Part shown: positions 17,484-26,038 of the stretch, piece by piece
Position numbering within the stretch: the first letter of the stretch is position 1
How the letters are laid out: each line of letters opens with the position of its first letter
Source: Sciscionella marina DSM 45152
GTDB lineage: Bacteria > Actinomycetota > Actinomycetes > Mycobacteriales > Pseudonocardiaceae
Reading direction: 5' to 3'
Assembly (NCBI RefSeq): GCF_000379465.1
Contig: NZ_KB905425.1
Coordinates: 143,163-207,162 of the forward strand
Length of the DNA: 64,000 bases
Notes under the pieces: model-generated
The model's database searches: none
What the model was told of the DNA's origin: nothing
What the model saw: only the letters and a program-made list of their open reading frames with translations
Program-made: the position numbers and the translations under genes

Positions 17484-18626
17484 GTGCCAGTCGAACGACT
17501 CCTGCCCAACCGGGAAGCGGCCGATCTGCTCAAGCTCGTCACCGAGATCGCGCGCGAGGAGCTGGCGCCGATCAGTGCCGAATACGAGGCGGCGGAACGG
17601 TTTCCGCGCGAGCAGTTCCGCCTGCTGGGGCGTAGCGGGCTGCTCGGCCTTCCGTACCAGGAGCGCTGGGGTGGCGCCGGGCTCGGTTACGAGGTGTACC
17701 TGGCCTGCCTCGAAGAGCTCGCCGCGGCCTGGATGACCGTCGGTGTCGGCCTTTCGGTGCACACCATGTCCTGCTACGCGCTGGCCGAGTACGGCACCGA
17801 CGCGCAGCGGGATCGCTGGCTTCCGGACATGCTCGGCGGGGAGTTGCTCGGTGGCTACGCGCTTTCCGAGACGAACGCGGGTTCCGATCCGGCCTCGATG
17901 AGCACCCGCGCGGACGCCGAAGGCGCGCGGTACCGGATCAACGGCACGAAGGCCTGGATCACGCACGGCGGGGTCGCCGATTACTACAAGTTGATGGCGC
18001 GCACCGGAGAGGGCTCGCACGGGATCTCCTGTTTCCTCGTGGACGCCGGGATTCCGGGGCTCGAGGCCACACCGCCGGAGAAGAAGATGGGGCTGACCGG
18101 TTCGCCGACCACTCAGCTGGTCTTCTCGAACGTCGAGGTGGAGGGGGATCGGCTGCTCGGCGAAGAGGGACAGGGGTTGCCGATCGCGTTGTCCGCGCTG
18201 GATTCCGGGCGGCTCGGCATCGCGGCCTGCGCGGTCGGGCTGGCCCGTGCTGCGCTCGATGAGGCGGTCGCCTACGCCAAGGGCCGCAGCCAGTTCGGCC
18301 GGCCGATCGCCGATTTCCAGGGCATCGAATTCCTGCTCGCGGACATGGCGGCGGGCGTGGAGACCGGGCGCGCCATGTACGTGGACGCGGCCCGCCGCCG
18401 CGATGCCGGTCTCGCCTTCGCCAAGCAGGCATCGATCGCGAAACTCGTCGCGACCGATGCCGCCATGAAGGTGACCACGGACGCGGTCCAGGTGTTCGGC
18501 GGCGCCGGATACACCCGCGATTTCCCGGTCGAGCGGTACCTGCGCGAGGCGAAGGTGCCGCAGATCTTCGAGGGCACAAACCAGATCCAGCGCATGGTGA
18601 TCGCCCGCCATCTGAAGAGTTCCTAG
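17484..18626 (+). CDS. Acyl-CoA dehydrogenase
   Basis: The chosen GTG start gives 380 residues, the normal length of the family; GGAGG lies seven bases upstream. A second GTG three bases earlier is equally in frame. The enzyme makes the trans-2 double bond of acyl-CoA and passes electrons to ETF. Visible motifs are YALSETNAGSDPASM, FGRPIADFQGIEFLLADM, the FAD-binding VQVFGGAGYTRDFPVERYLR and IFEGTNQIQR, whose Glu is the usual catalytic base. It may belong to fatty-acid or branched-chain breakdown, together with the regulator downstream. Confidence 0.94.
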   Translation: MPVERLLPNREAADLLKLVTEIAREELAPISAEYEAAERFPREQFRLLGRSGLLGLPYQERWGGAGLGYEVYLACLEELAAAWMTVGVGLSVHTMSCYALAEYGTDAQRDRWLPDMLGGELLGGYALSETNAGSDPASMSTRADAEGARYRINGTKAWITHGGVADYYKLMARTGEGSHGISCFLVDAGIPGLEATPPEKKMGLTGSPTTQLVFSNVEVEGDRLLGEEGQGLPIALSALDSGRLGIAACAVGLARAALDEAVAYAKGRSQFGRPIADFQGIEFLLADMAAGVETGRAMYVDAARRRDAGLAFAKQASIAKLVATDAAMKVTTDAVQVFGGAGYTRDFPVERYLREAKVPQIFEGTNQIQRMVIARHLKSS

Positions 18627-18648
18627 CGCCCCTGTGACCACTGCCGCA

Positions 18649-18698
18649 TTGGCGTGGTCACCGCAGGGAGATAGCATAGATACATGCTTGCATCTGTA
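18649..18698 (+). promoter_or_regulatory. Candidate promoter with overlapping operator for the GntR gene
   Basis: TTGGCG (18649-18654), a 17-base spacer and TAGCAT (18672-18677) form a promoter. The imperfect inverted repeat TACATGC-TT-GCATCTGTA (18681-18698) covers the expected transcription start, which suits autorepression by the FCD-type regulator encoded next. Confidence 0.45.
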
Positions 18699-18711
18699 CT
18701 GGGAGCCGATC

Positions 18712-19335
18712 GTGGTTGAGCCCGCGGCCGATCGCGCCTATGCGGTCACCAAGGAACTGGTCCTGACGGGGGAACTGCCGGGCGGGCACCTGTTCAGCGA
18801 GGGGGAGATCGCGGAACGCCTCGGGATCAGCCGCACCCCGGTCCGTGAGGCGTTTCTGCGCCTGCAGGCCGAGGACCTGCTCACCCTGATCCCGAAACGT
18901 GGTGCGGTCGTGGTGCCGGTTCCACCCGGCGAGGCCGAGGATGTGCTCGATGCGCGCGAGGCGATCGAGACCGCCGCGGTACGCAGGCTTGCCGCGCGCG
19001 GTGGGATCGAGAAGGCGGTGGAGCGCTTGCGGGCCGCGCTCGTGGTGCAGGAGGGGCACGCCGAACGCGATGACCTCGCCGCCTTCGCCGAGGCGGACGA
19101 GTCCTTCCACCGCGCGATCGTCGAGGCCGGCGGGAACAAGCTGACCATGCGGTTCTATGTGACGCTCGCCGACCGGCAGCGGCGGATGAGTATGCACGCG
19201 CTCGGCCCCGGGCCCACCCCGTACGAGGTGGTGCTCACCGATCATCTCGGGCTGCTGCGCAAGGTGGAACAGGCCGATGTCCCCGGATTCGGCGTGGCGC
19301 TGCGCGAACACCTCGACCGGACGCACCGGCAATGA
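18712..19335 (+). CDS. GntR-family (FCD) transcriptional regulator
   Basis: The GTG at 18712 follows GGGAG with six bases' spacing and gives 207 residues. The N-terminal winged helix (GGHLFSEGEIAERLGISRTP, VREAFLRLQAEDLL) is followed by an all-helical FCD ligand-binding domain (VLDAREAIETAAVRRLA, ADESFHRAIVEAGGNK). FCD regulators usually sense organic acids. The gene overlaps the following MFS transporter by an ATGA, so the transporter and regulator are translated together; the regulator probably controls export or uptake of its own ligand. Confidence 0.92.
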   Translation: MVEPAADRAYAVTKELVLTGELPGGHLFSEGEIAERLGISRTPVREAFLRLQAEDLLTLIPKRGAVVVPVPPGEAEDVLDAREAIETAAVRRLAARGGIEKAVERLRAALVVQEGHAERDDLAAFAEADESFHRAIVEAGGNKLTMRFYVTLADRQRRMSMHALGPGPTPYEVVLTDHLGLLRKVEQADVPGFGVALREHLDRTHRQ

Positions 19336-20540
19336 CCGCGACACTCGACCGGCCGCCCGTCACCAAGACCGGCGGCTGGATCCCCGTGGCCGCGGCGATG
19401 TTCTGCTGTGGCTGGGGCGGAAACCAGTTCACCCCGCTGCTGGTCATGTACCGGGAGGCCGGGTACTCGGCGGTCACCGTGGACGTATTGCTCGGCGCCT
19501 ATGTGCTTGGCCTGGTTCCCGGGCTGCTGACCTCCGGACGGCTCGCGAACCGCTACGGACGCAAACCGGTGCTGTTCGCGGGAACGCTGCTCTCCCTTGC
19601 CGCTTCGGTGCTGCTCGCCCTCGGGGACCTCGGCCTCGGCTGGCTTGCCGCGGGCCGGCTGGTTTCCGGATTCGGGGTCGCCGTGGCGATGGCAGTCGGC
19701 TCCACCTGGGTCAAGGAGCTCGCGGACGCGGATCCGGGCAGTGCCGCCGATCTGGGCACCCGTCGCGCGGCGCTGTGGCTGACTCTCGGGCTCTGCCTCG
19801 GCCCCGGAGTGGCCGGGGTGCTCGCCCAGTGGGCCCCGTTCCCGATGGAACTGCCCTATCTGGTGCACATCGTGCTCACGATCGCCGCGCTCGCGGTGCT
19901 CCCGGGGACCAGGGAAACCGGCGGCACCGAAGGGTCCTCCGGCGGATTCGGCCGGGTACGTCATCCCCGGTTCCGCCGGGTGATCACGCCGATGGCCCCG
20001 TGGATCTTCGGTTCGCTCGGCATCGCGTACGCGACCATGCCTCAGGTCGTCGCGGACCGGCTGGGCAACTGGGGGCTCGCGTATTCCACGCTGCTCACGA
20101 TCTGCGCGCTCGGGGCGGGAATCGGGATCCAGCCGGTCGCGAAACGGCTCGACCGGCACACGAGTGCCCGTGCGGTGGTGGTGGCGATGATCGTGCTCAC
20201 CCTCGGGCTCGTGGTCAGTGCGGTCGCCGCGATCTTCGACTCGCCCTGGCTCGCGCTCGGCACCGCGTTCGTGCTCGGTTTCGCCTACGGCATCGCGATC
20301 GTGGCGGGCCTGCTCGAACTACAGCGGCTGGCCGGGAACACGGATCTGGCCGAGCTGACCGGGGTCTACTACGCGCTCGCCTACGCCGGTTTCCTGCTTC
20401 CCGCGGTGCTCGCGGCGCTGAGCGCGGTGGTCAGCTATGTGGTGCTGCTCGTGGCGCTCGCCGTGTTCGCGGGCAGCGGCACGCTGTTCATCGCCCGGCA
20501 TTCGCGGCGTCACCTTCCCGGAATTGGTTCCTTAGGATGA
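19332..20540 (+). CDS. MFS transporter
   Basis: The 402-residue membrane protein has about 12 predicted helices with the family's loop 2-3 motif GRLANRYGRKPVLFAG. Other helices include AASVLLALGDLGLGWLAAGR and AVAMAVGSTWVKELA. The substrate is unknown. Coupling to a GntR/FCD regulator through an ATGA overlap suggests a regulated exporter of a small acid or drug. I do not see features specific to any named transporter family. Confidence 0.88.
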   Translation: MTATLDRPPVTKTGGWIPVAAAMFCCGWGGNQFTPLLVMYREAGYSAVTVDVLLGAYVLGLVPGLLTSGRLANRYGRKPVLFAGTLLSLAASVLLALGDLGLGWLAAGRLVSGFGVAVAMAVGSTWVKELADADPGSAADLGTRRAALWLTLGLCLGPGVAGVLAQWAPFPMELPYLVHIVLTIAALAVLPGTRETGGTEGSSGGFGRVRHPRFRRVITPMAPWIFGSLGIAYATMPQVVADRLGNWGLAYSTLLTICALGAGIGIQPVAKRLDRHTSARAVVVAMIVLTLGLVVSAVAAIFDSPWLALGTAFVLGFAYGIAIVAGLLELQRLAGNTDLAELTGVYYALAYAGFLLPAVLAALSAVVSYVVLLVALAVFAGSGTLFIARHSRRHLPGIGSLG

Positions 20541-20563
20541 TGTGCCCGGAGCCGGATCCGGCG

Positions 20564-20569
20564 TAACTT
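20564..20569 (+). promoter_or_regulatory. Candidate -10 hexamer of leaderless acylase transcript
   Basis: TAACTT lies seven bases before the ATG at 20577. A 12-bp palindrome GCCGGATCCGGC (20551-20562) sits just upstream. Confidence 0.4.
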
Positions 20570-20576
20570 TCCGGGC

Positions 20577-22898
20577 ATGCGCAATCGGACGCTGCTGCTC
20601 GCATTGCTCACCGCCCTGGTTCTCGGCATCGGCGCCATCCCGGCGACCGCGAACGAGCAGGGATTGCCACCCGGCTCGCGCGCGGTCGTGCGCTACACCG
20701 AATACGGCATCCCGCACATCCTGGCGCGCGATTTCCCCGGTCTCGGGTACGGATCCGGATTCGCCGCGGCCAAGGACAACATCTGCACGCTCGCCGATGT
20801 CTACCTCTCGGTGCGCGGAGAGCGGTCCCGGTTCCTCGGTGCCGAGGCGAAGCCGGACGGCGGTCTCACCGGCGCGAAGTCCAATGTGGACAGTGATGCC
20901 TTCTTCCGTTCACTCGACGCAACGGGTGCGGTGCACCGGATGCTCGCCGCCCCGCCGCCGTACGGCCCGCGTGCCGAGGTGCGCGAGCTGGTGCGCGGTT
21001 ATGTGCAGGGCTACAACAAATACCTGTCCGCCGGGTTGATCAGTGATCCGCGCTGTGCCGGGAAACCCTGGGTCCGCCCGATCACCGAATTCGATGTGTA
21101 CCGGCACGTTTACGCGATCACCGCGGGCGGCACGGACAGCTTCGCCGATGCGATGGTGAATGCACGACCGGGCCCGGAAGCGAAACGCGGGAACGTGCTC
21201 GCCTCGGTGCGGGGCAGCAACGCGAATCGGGACCGGGGCAGCAACGCGATCGCGATCGGCCGCGCGGGCAGCGCACCGGGACGGTCCAGCGTGCTGCTGG
21301 GCAACCCGCACTATCCCTGGCACGGTTCGCAGCGATTCTGGCAGAACCAGCTGACCATTCCCGGAAAGTTCGACGTCACCGGGGCGAGCCTGCTCGGGTT
21401 CCCGCTCGTGCAGATCGGGCACAACGCGGATTTCGCGTGGAGTCACACGGTTTCCACCTCCGCGAACTTCAGCCTGTTCGAGAATCCCACCGTGCCAGGG
21501 GATCCGCGCAGCTATCTGGTGAACGGCAAACCGGAGCGGATGCGCGCCACCAGGGTGACCGTTCCGGTGCGTGAGGGGAAGCCCATCAGTAAAACCGTGT
21601 ACCGCACGCGATACGGCCCCGTGGTGACGGCGATGCCCGATGGGACCGCGCTGCCCTGGGGTAGCACCGCGTATTCGGTGCACGATGTCAACGCGGCGAA
21701 CATGCGGGCGCTCAACACCTGGTTCGGCCTGGACATCGCGCGGAACACGAAGGGAGTAGCGCAGGCATTGCGCGCCACCCAGGGATCCCCGTGGGTGAAC
21801 ACGATCGCCAGCGACAGCCAGGGGCACGCGCTGTACTCGGATGCGCAGGCCTCGCCGAATGTCACCGATGCCGATGTGGCGCGCTGCGGGACCGTGCTCG
21901 GTAAGCAGCTCTACGCGGCGACCGGGACCGCGGTGCTGGACGGGGCCCGGGCGGACTGCGGTCCGGCAACCGATCCCGAGGCGGTCCAGCCCGGGCTGCT
22001 GGGTCCGTCGAAACAGCCCCGGCTGAGCCGTCCGGATTTCGTGACGAACTCCAATGACAGCGCCTGGCTGACCAACCCGGCCCGGCCGCTCACCGATTAC
22101 CCGCGGACCATGGGCGATATCGGCACCCAGCGCAGCCTGCGCACCCAGGAGGGGATCCTTACCGCGCAGCGCCGGATCGCGGGCACGGATGGCTTGCCCG
22201 GCAAGGGATTCACCGAGGCGAACATGCGGGAGCTGTTGTTCCGCGACACCAGCAGGGCCGCGGTGCTCGCGGGACGGGAAACCGCGCGGCTGTGCGCGGA
22301 ACTCGAACCCGGAACTCCGGCCTGCTCCGCACTGTCCACATGGGATGGCCGGTTCTCCTTGCAGAGTAAGGGATCACTGTTGTTCCAGCGGTTCTTCCTG
22401 AAGGTCGCCGAGCTCGGATCACCGTGGCTGGTGCCCTTCGATCCCGGGCACCCGGTGACCACGCCGAACACGCTGAACACCGGGGATCCGGGAGTGCGCA
22501 AGGCATTCCGGGACGCGGTCGCCGAACTGCGCGCGGCCGGTCTCGCCCTGGACACCCCACTGGCCGCGGGGCAGTACGTGGTCCGCAACGGGGAGCGCAT
22601 CCCCGTTCACGGCGGACCCCATGCGCTCGGGGTCCTCGATGTGATCACGCCGCAGTGGGATCCCAAGCGCGGCAACACCGAGGTGGTGCACGGCTCGAGT
22701 TTCATCCAGTCGGTGGAGTTCACCGCGCGGGGACCGCGAGCATCCACGCTGCTCACCTATTCGCAGTCGGCCGATCCGAGTTCCCCGCACTATGCCGATC
22801 AGACCCGGTTGTTCTCGGCGGGAAAGTGGGTGCGCGACCGGTTCACCGCGGCCGAGATAGCATCCGCGCCCGGGCTGCAGACCACCGTGCTGCGGTAA
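20577..22898 (+). CDS. Secreted penicillin-acylase-family N-terminal nucleophile hydrolase
   Basis: The 773-residue precursor begins with a Sec signal peptide (MRNRTLLLALLTALVLGIGA, then IPATA). It has the small-subunit start RYTEYGIPHILARDFPGLGYG, a linker, and the autocleavage site at about residue 221 (DRG-SNAIAIGRAG), where the Ser becomes the beta-chain nucleophile. Later TNSNDSAWLTNP supplies oxyanion residues. Length and motifs fit aculeacin A acylase and AHL acylases such as PvdQ, which remove long acyl chains from lipopeptides or quorum signals. The substrate here is not determined. Confidence 0.9.
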   Translation: MRNRTLLLALLTALVLGIGAIPATANEQGLPPGSRAVVRYTEYGIPHILARDFPGLGYGSGFAAAKDNICTLADVYLSVRGERSRFLGAEAKPDGGLTGAKSNVDSDAFFRSLDATGAVHRMLAAPPPYGPRAEVRELVRGYVQGYNKYLSAGLISDPRCAGKPWVRPITEFDVYRHVYAITAGGTDSFADAMVNARPGPEAKRGNVLASVRGSNANRDRGSNAIAIGRAGSAPGRSSVLLGNPHYPWHGSQRFWQNQLTIPGKFDVTGASLLGFPLVQIGHNADFAWSHTVSTSANFSLFENPTVPGDPRSYLVNGKPERMRATRVTVPVREGKPISKTVYRTRYGPVVTAMPDGTALPWGSTAYSVHDVNAANMRALNTWFGLDIARNTKGVAQALRATQGSPWVNTIASDSQGHALYSDAQASPNVTDADVARCGTVLGKQLYAATGTAVLDGARADCGPATDPEAVQPGLLGPSKQPRLSRPDFVTNSNDSAWLTNPARPLTDYPRTMGDIGTQRSLRTQEGILTAQRRIAGTDGLPGKGFTEANMRELLFRDTSRAAVLAGRETARLCAELEPGTPACSALSTWDGRFSLQSKGSLLFQRFFLKVAELGSPWLVPFDPGHPVTTPNTLNTGDPGVRKAFRDAVAELRAAGLALDTPLAAGQYVVRNGERIPVHGGPHALGVLDVITPQWDPKRGNTEVVHGSSFIQSVEFTARGPRASTLLTYSQSADPSSPHYADQTRLFSAGKWVRDRFTAAEIASAPGLQTTVLR
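20879..20891. repeat. GTCCA-N3-TGGAC palindrome, site 2
   Basis: GTCCAATGTGGAC lies inside the acylase gene; read on the other strand it equals site 45313. Confidence 0.6.
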
Positions 22899-22936
22899 TG
22901 CCGTTGTAACACCGGTGTAGCAGGGAAGGCATACGC

Positions 22937-23437
22937 TTGTCGGTCATGGGGTTGCTGATCAGGGACGCGGACAAGGCGGATGCCGCGGCGTGCGCCGAAG
23001 TGTACGCGGCGTACGTACGGGACACCGTGATCTCGTTCGAGACGACGCCACCGGGTGCCGAGGAGATGGCCGAGCGCATCGCGGCGGCGCACGTCTGGCT
23101 GGTCGCCGAGGACGAGGGCACGGTACTCGGTTATGCCTACGCCGGCCGGTTCATGGCGCGCGCCGCCTATCAATGGGCCTGCGAGGTGAGCGTCTACCTC
23201 GATCCGCAGCATCGCCGCGCCGGTCTCGGCAAAGCGCTGTACGGGGTGCTGCTGCCCAGACTCACCACACTCGGGTTCACCACTGCGGTGGCCGGGATGA
23301 CGCTGCCCAATGAGGCGAGCGCCGGGCTGCATCGCGCCATGGGCTTCGAACCGGTCGGCACCTATCGCAGAATCGGCTGGAAATTCGGTGCCTGGCACGA
23401 CGTCGCCTGGACCCAACTATCCCTTGTGGACAATTGA
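22937..23437 (+). CDS. PAT-type GNAT acetyltransferase (phosphinothricin/methionine sulfone acetyltransferase-like)
   Basis: The 166-residue protein resembles phosphinothricin N-acetyltransferases: LIRDADKADAAACAEVYAAY, VRDTVISFETTPPGAEEMAE, the acetyl-CoA loop DPQHRRAGLGKALYGVLLPR and GFEPVGTYRRIGWKFGAWHD. Such enzymes acetylate glufosinate-like compounds or methionine sulfone. The TTG start is seven bases after GGGAAGG; an ATG at 22946 is an alternative. The last 21 bases overlap the convergent homocysteine methyltransferase gene. Confidence 0.88.
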   Translation: MSVMGLLIRDADKADAAACAEVYAAYVRDTVISFETTPPGAEEMAERIAAAHVWLVAEDEGTVLGYAYAGRFMARAAYQWACEVSVYLDPQHRRAGLGKALYGVLLPRLTTLGFTTAVAGMTLPNEASAGLHRAMGFEPVGTYRRIGWKFGAWHDVAWTQLSLVDN

Positions 23438-24301
23438 AGCCAGCTCGGCGATATCGCCCGCGCGGATTCGGCAGCAACCGCCGACGATGCCCGCGCCCGC
23501 CTCGATCCAGGAGCGGGCCTGCACGGCGGAGAACCGGGAATCGCCTGTCCAGGCACCGGTTTCCGCGTTCCACCCCGCACCGCTGTTCGGATAGACGACC
23601 ACCGTTTTTCCGGTGACCTCGGTGGCCAGCGCCACGGCCTCCGGAATCTCGGCGGGGGCGCAACAGTTCACCCCGACCGCCACGATCTCGGGGACTTCCG
23701 CGGCGAGGGCGAATGCTTCGGCGAGCGGTTGTCCCGCCCGGGTGCGCCCGCCGGCGATGGTGAAACTGAGCCAGGCGGGAACACCGAGCCCGGGCAGCAG
23801 CCGCACCAAGGCCGCCGCCTCGTCCAGATCGGGAATCGTCTCGAGTGCGAGAAGATCCGGTCCGGCCTCGGTGAGCGTTTCCAGCCGCGGCCGGTGCCAG
23901 GCCGCGAGCTCGGGGATGCCCAGACCGTAGCGGCCGCGGTATTCCGAGCCATCGGCGAGCACCGCCCCGTACGGCCCGACCGAGGCGGCGATGTAGCGGC
24001 GGATTCCATCGGATGGTGCGGCCGCGCGGGCCAGTTCCACACTGCGCCGCAGCAGGTTCCCGGTCTGTGCCGCGTCCAGTCCGCGCGCGGCGAAGCCTTC
24101 GAAACTGGCCTGATAGCTCGCCGTCGTCGCGATCACCGCGCCCGCCGCGAAGAACGCCCGGTGCACCTCGGCGATCGCTTCCGGCTGCTCGAGCAGCACC
24201 CGCGCCGACCACAGCGGGTCGGACAGGTCGTGACCGCGCGCCTCCAGCTCGGTCGCCAGCCCGCCATCGGTCACGAGTACATTTCGCACAGGCGCGAGCA
24301 T
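23417..24301 (-). CDS. mmuM: Homocysteine S-methyltransferase
   Basis: The ATG at 24299-24301 gives 294 residues, fitting the MmuM group, which makes methionine from homocysteine and S-methylmethionine. The fold starts NVLVTDGGLATELEARGHDL. Zinc ligands are Cys in GVNCCAPAE and the CC pair in GIVGGCCRIRAGD. A frame reaching further upstream would run into the intergenic DnaA-box-like region and is less likely. It overlaps the convergent acetyltransferase gene at its 3' end. Confidence 0.91.
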   Translation of the reverse strand: MLAPVRNVLVTDGGLATELEARGHDLSDPLWSARVLLEQPEAIAEVHRAFFAAGAVIATTASYQASFEGFAARGLDAAQTGNLLRRSVELARAAAPSDGIRRYIAASVGPYGAVLADGSEYRGRYGLGIPELAAWHRPRLETLTEAGPDLLALETIPDLDEAAALVRLLPGLGVPAWLSFTIAGGRTRAGQPLAEAFALAAEVPEIVAVGVNCCAPAEIPEAVALATEVTGKTVVVYPNSGAGWNAETGAWTGDSRFSAVQARSWIEAGAGIVGGCCRIRAGDIAELASIVHKG

Positions 24302-24342
24302 GCCCGAGGCGGCGCCGAACGTCGATCCCCAGTGTGCACGAG

Positions 24343-24415
24343 TTGTCCACAGGCTCTGCATGAATCCGCTGACCTGGAGATTTTCTGTGCACAGGTGTGT
24401 GATGCCTGTGGATAA
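24343..24415. promoter_or_regulatory. Two DnaA-box-like sequences in divergent intergenic region
   Basis: TTGTCCACA (24343-24351, the actinobacterial DnaA-box consensus) and TGTGGATAA (24407-24415, the exact complement of TTATCCACA) flank a perfect palindrome CTGTGCACAG (24385-24394). The region lies between the divergent mmuM and vgb genes. Confidence 0.5.
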
Positions 24416-24428
24416 CTCGGTGCACCGT

Positions 24429-24434
24429 TAGGGT
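24429..24434 (+). promoter_or_regulatory. Candidate -10 hexamer of leaderless vgb transcript
   Basis: TAGGGT lies seven bases before the ATG at 24442. Confidence 0.4.
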
Positions 24435-24441
24435 CGGCCGC

Positions 24442-25299
24442 ATGATCACCCGACTTCCGGTCGCCGGAGGAGACAGCGCGCCGTACGGGATCGCGATCGG
24501 CCCGGACGGGCTTGCCTGGTTCACCGACATCAAGCACGGGCGGATCGGTACCGCCGCTGGGGCGTGGTACCGGCTCGATCCGCCGGGATCCCAGCCGCTC
24601 GTACTCACCGCGGGCCCGGACGGCGCCTTGTGGTTCACCGAACGGCAGACGCACCGGATCGGCAGGATCACGGCCGAGGGTGAGGTGCGTACGTTCGGTC
24701 TGCCGAGCTCGCAGGCCGGACCGTACGGCATCACGTGCGGTCCGGACGCGGCGCTGTGGTTCACCGAGATGAACACCGACCGCATCGGCCGTTGCACGCC
24801 GGGCGGAGTGATCACGGAGTTCTCCTTGCCCGGCACCGGAAACTTCCCCGCGATGATCACTTCCGGCCCGGAAGGCGCGCTGTGGGTCACCCTGAACCAG
24901 GCCAACGCGATCGGGAGCATGACGACCGAGGGCGAGGTGCGCGTTCATCCGCTGCCGACCGAGTCCGCCGGACCGGTCGGGATCGCCGCGGACGCCGGTG
25001 GTTGCTGGTTCACCGAACTGCTCGCCGACCGGATCGGCTGGATCGATGCCGCGGGACGGATCACCGAATTCCCGCTTTCCGAAGGCGCGAGCCGGCCGCA
25101 CGCGGTCACTCCGGACGGTGCGGGCGGTTGCTGGTTCACCGCATGGGGTTCCGGGGCGCTCGGCCGAATCAACGCCGATGGCACCGTCGCGGTACACCCG
25201 ATAGCCACGGACGCCGAACCGCACGGGATCGCCGTGGACGCGCGTGGTTCCGTGTGGACCGCACTCGAATCCGGAGAGCTCGCCCGCCTCGATCCGTGA
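24442..25299 (+). CDS. vgb: Virginiamycin B lyase (streptogramin B lyase)
   Basis: The 285-residue protein is a seven-bladed beta-propeller with repeats of the type GPDGALWFTERQTHRIGRI. Vgb linearises streptogramin B antibiotics by an elimination reaction. The residues expected for catalysis and Mg binding can be matched: His in GASRPHAVTPD, Glu and His in DAEPHGIAVD, and a Glu in TALESGELARL. Length is close to the staphylococcal enzyme. It is transcribed away from mmuM and close to a PAT-type acetyltransferase. Resistance is an inference from family and residues. Confidence 0.85.
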   Translation: MITRLPVAGGDSAPYGIAIGPDGLAWFTDIKHGRIGTAAGAWYRLDPPGSQPLVLTAGPDGALWFTERQTHRIGRITAEGEVRTFGLPSSQAGPYGITCGPDAALWFTEMNTDRIGRCTPGGVITEFSLPGTGNFPAMITSGPEGALWVTLNQANAIGSMTTEGEVRVHPLPTESAGPVGIAADAGGCWFTELLADRIGWIDAAGRITEFPLSEGASRPHAVTPDGAGGCWFTAWGSGALGRINADGTVAVHPIATDAEPHGIAVDARGSVWTALESGELARLDP

Positions 25300-25367
25300 T
25301 CGGCGAATCGGTTGCCGTGACCGTTTTCCGCCAGCACCGGCAACGGGAATCGGCGCAGGATCGGGGC

Positions 25368-26024
25368 ATGCACACAGCGATCGACCTCAAGGTGTTCTAT
25401 TTCGGCACCCCCGTCGTGCTCATCACGACCAGGAATCCGGACGGGAGCACCAATATCGGCCCGATGTCCTCGGCCTGGTGGCTCGGCACGACTTGCATGC
25501 TCGGCATGAACGATTCCTCCCGGACCGCGCGGAACATGCTGCGCGAACGGGAATGCGTGCTGAATCTCCCGTCCGCCGAGCAGGCCGCGCCGGTGAACCG
25601 GATCGCCTTGGTCACCGGGGAACCCGAGGTGCCCGAACACAAGATCGCACGCGGATACACCCATGAGCCGGACAAGTTCGGCGCCGCCGGGCTGACCGAA
25701 CAGGAATCCGAGATCGTCGGCGCCGCCCGGATTCTGGAGTGCCCGGTGCAGATCGAGTGCGCGGTGGTCGACGCGGGGCCGTTCTTCCGTCCCGGGATCA
25801 CCGCCTTCCAAGCCGATACGCGGCGGGTGCACGTCGACGAGGACCTGGTCATCCCGGGCACCGACTACGTCGACCCGCTGAAATGGGATCCGCTGATCAT
25901 GAAGTTCTGCGAGTACTTCGGTGAAGGGCAGCCCGTGCATTCCTCCGAACTCGCGCGCGGCTGGCGCATGCCGCATCACATGGGTGAGCCTGAGCACCTG
26001 CGCGCGCCGGCGCCGGCCGGGTGA
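25368..26024 (+). CDS. Flavin-reductase-like (FMN-binding split barrel) protein
   Basis: The ATG at 25368 gives 218 residues. The fold is the FMN-binding split barrel of flavin reductases: VFYFGTPVVLITTRNPDGST, NIGPMSSAWWLGTTCMLGMN and a following RECVLNLPSAEQAAPVNRIA. Proteins of this type reduce or bind FMN and occur in many oxygenase systems; the partner is not evident here. The frame is open further upstream, but it has no ribosome site and would overlap the lyase gene. Confidence 0.85.
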   Translation: MHTAIDLKVFYFGTPVVLITTRNPDGSTNIGPMSSAWWLGTTCMLGMNDSSRTARNMLRERECVLNLPSAEQAAPVNRIALVTGEPEVPEHKIARGYTHEPDKFGAAGLTEQESEIVGAARILECPVQIECAVVDAGPFFRPGITAFQADTRRVHVDEDLVIPGTDYVDPLKWDPLIMKFCEYFGEGQPVHSSELARGWRMPHHMGEPEHLRAPAPAG

Positions 26025-26038
26025 GCCACACTTGAAAC

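Noticed and set aside
22909-22918. ACACCGGTGT palindrome after the acylase gene as a terminator
   Set aside because: The 10-bp palindrome has no loop or T tract, and the sequence lies just before the next gene; it may be a chance palindrome or an operator.
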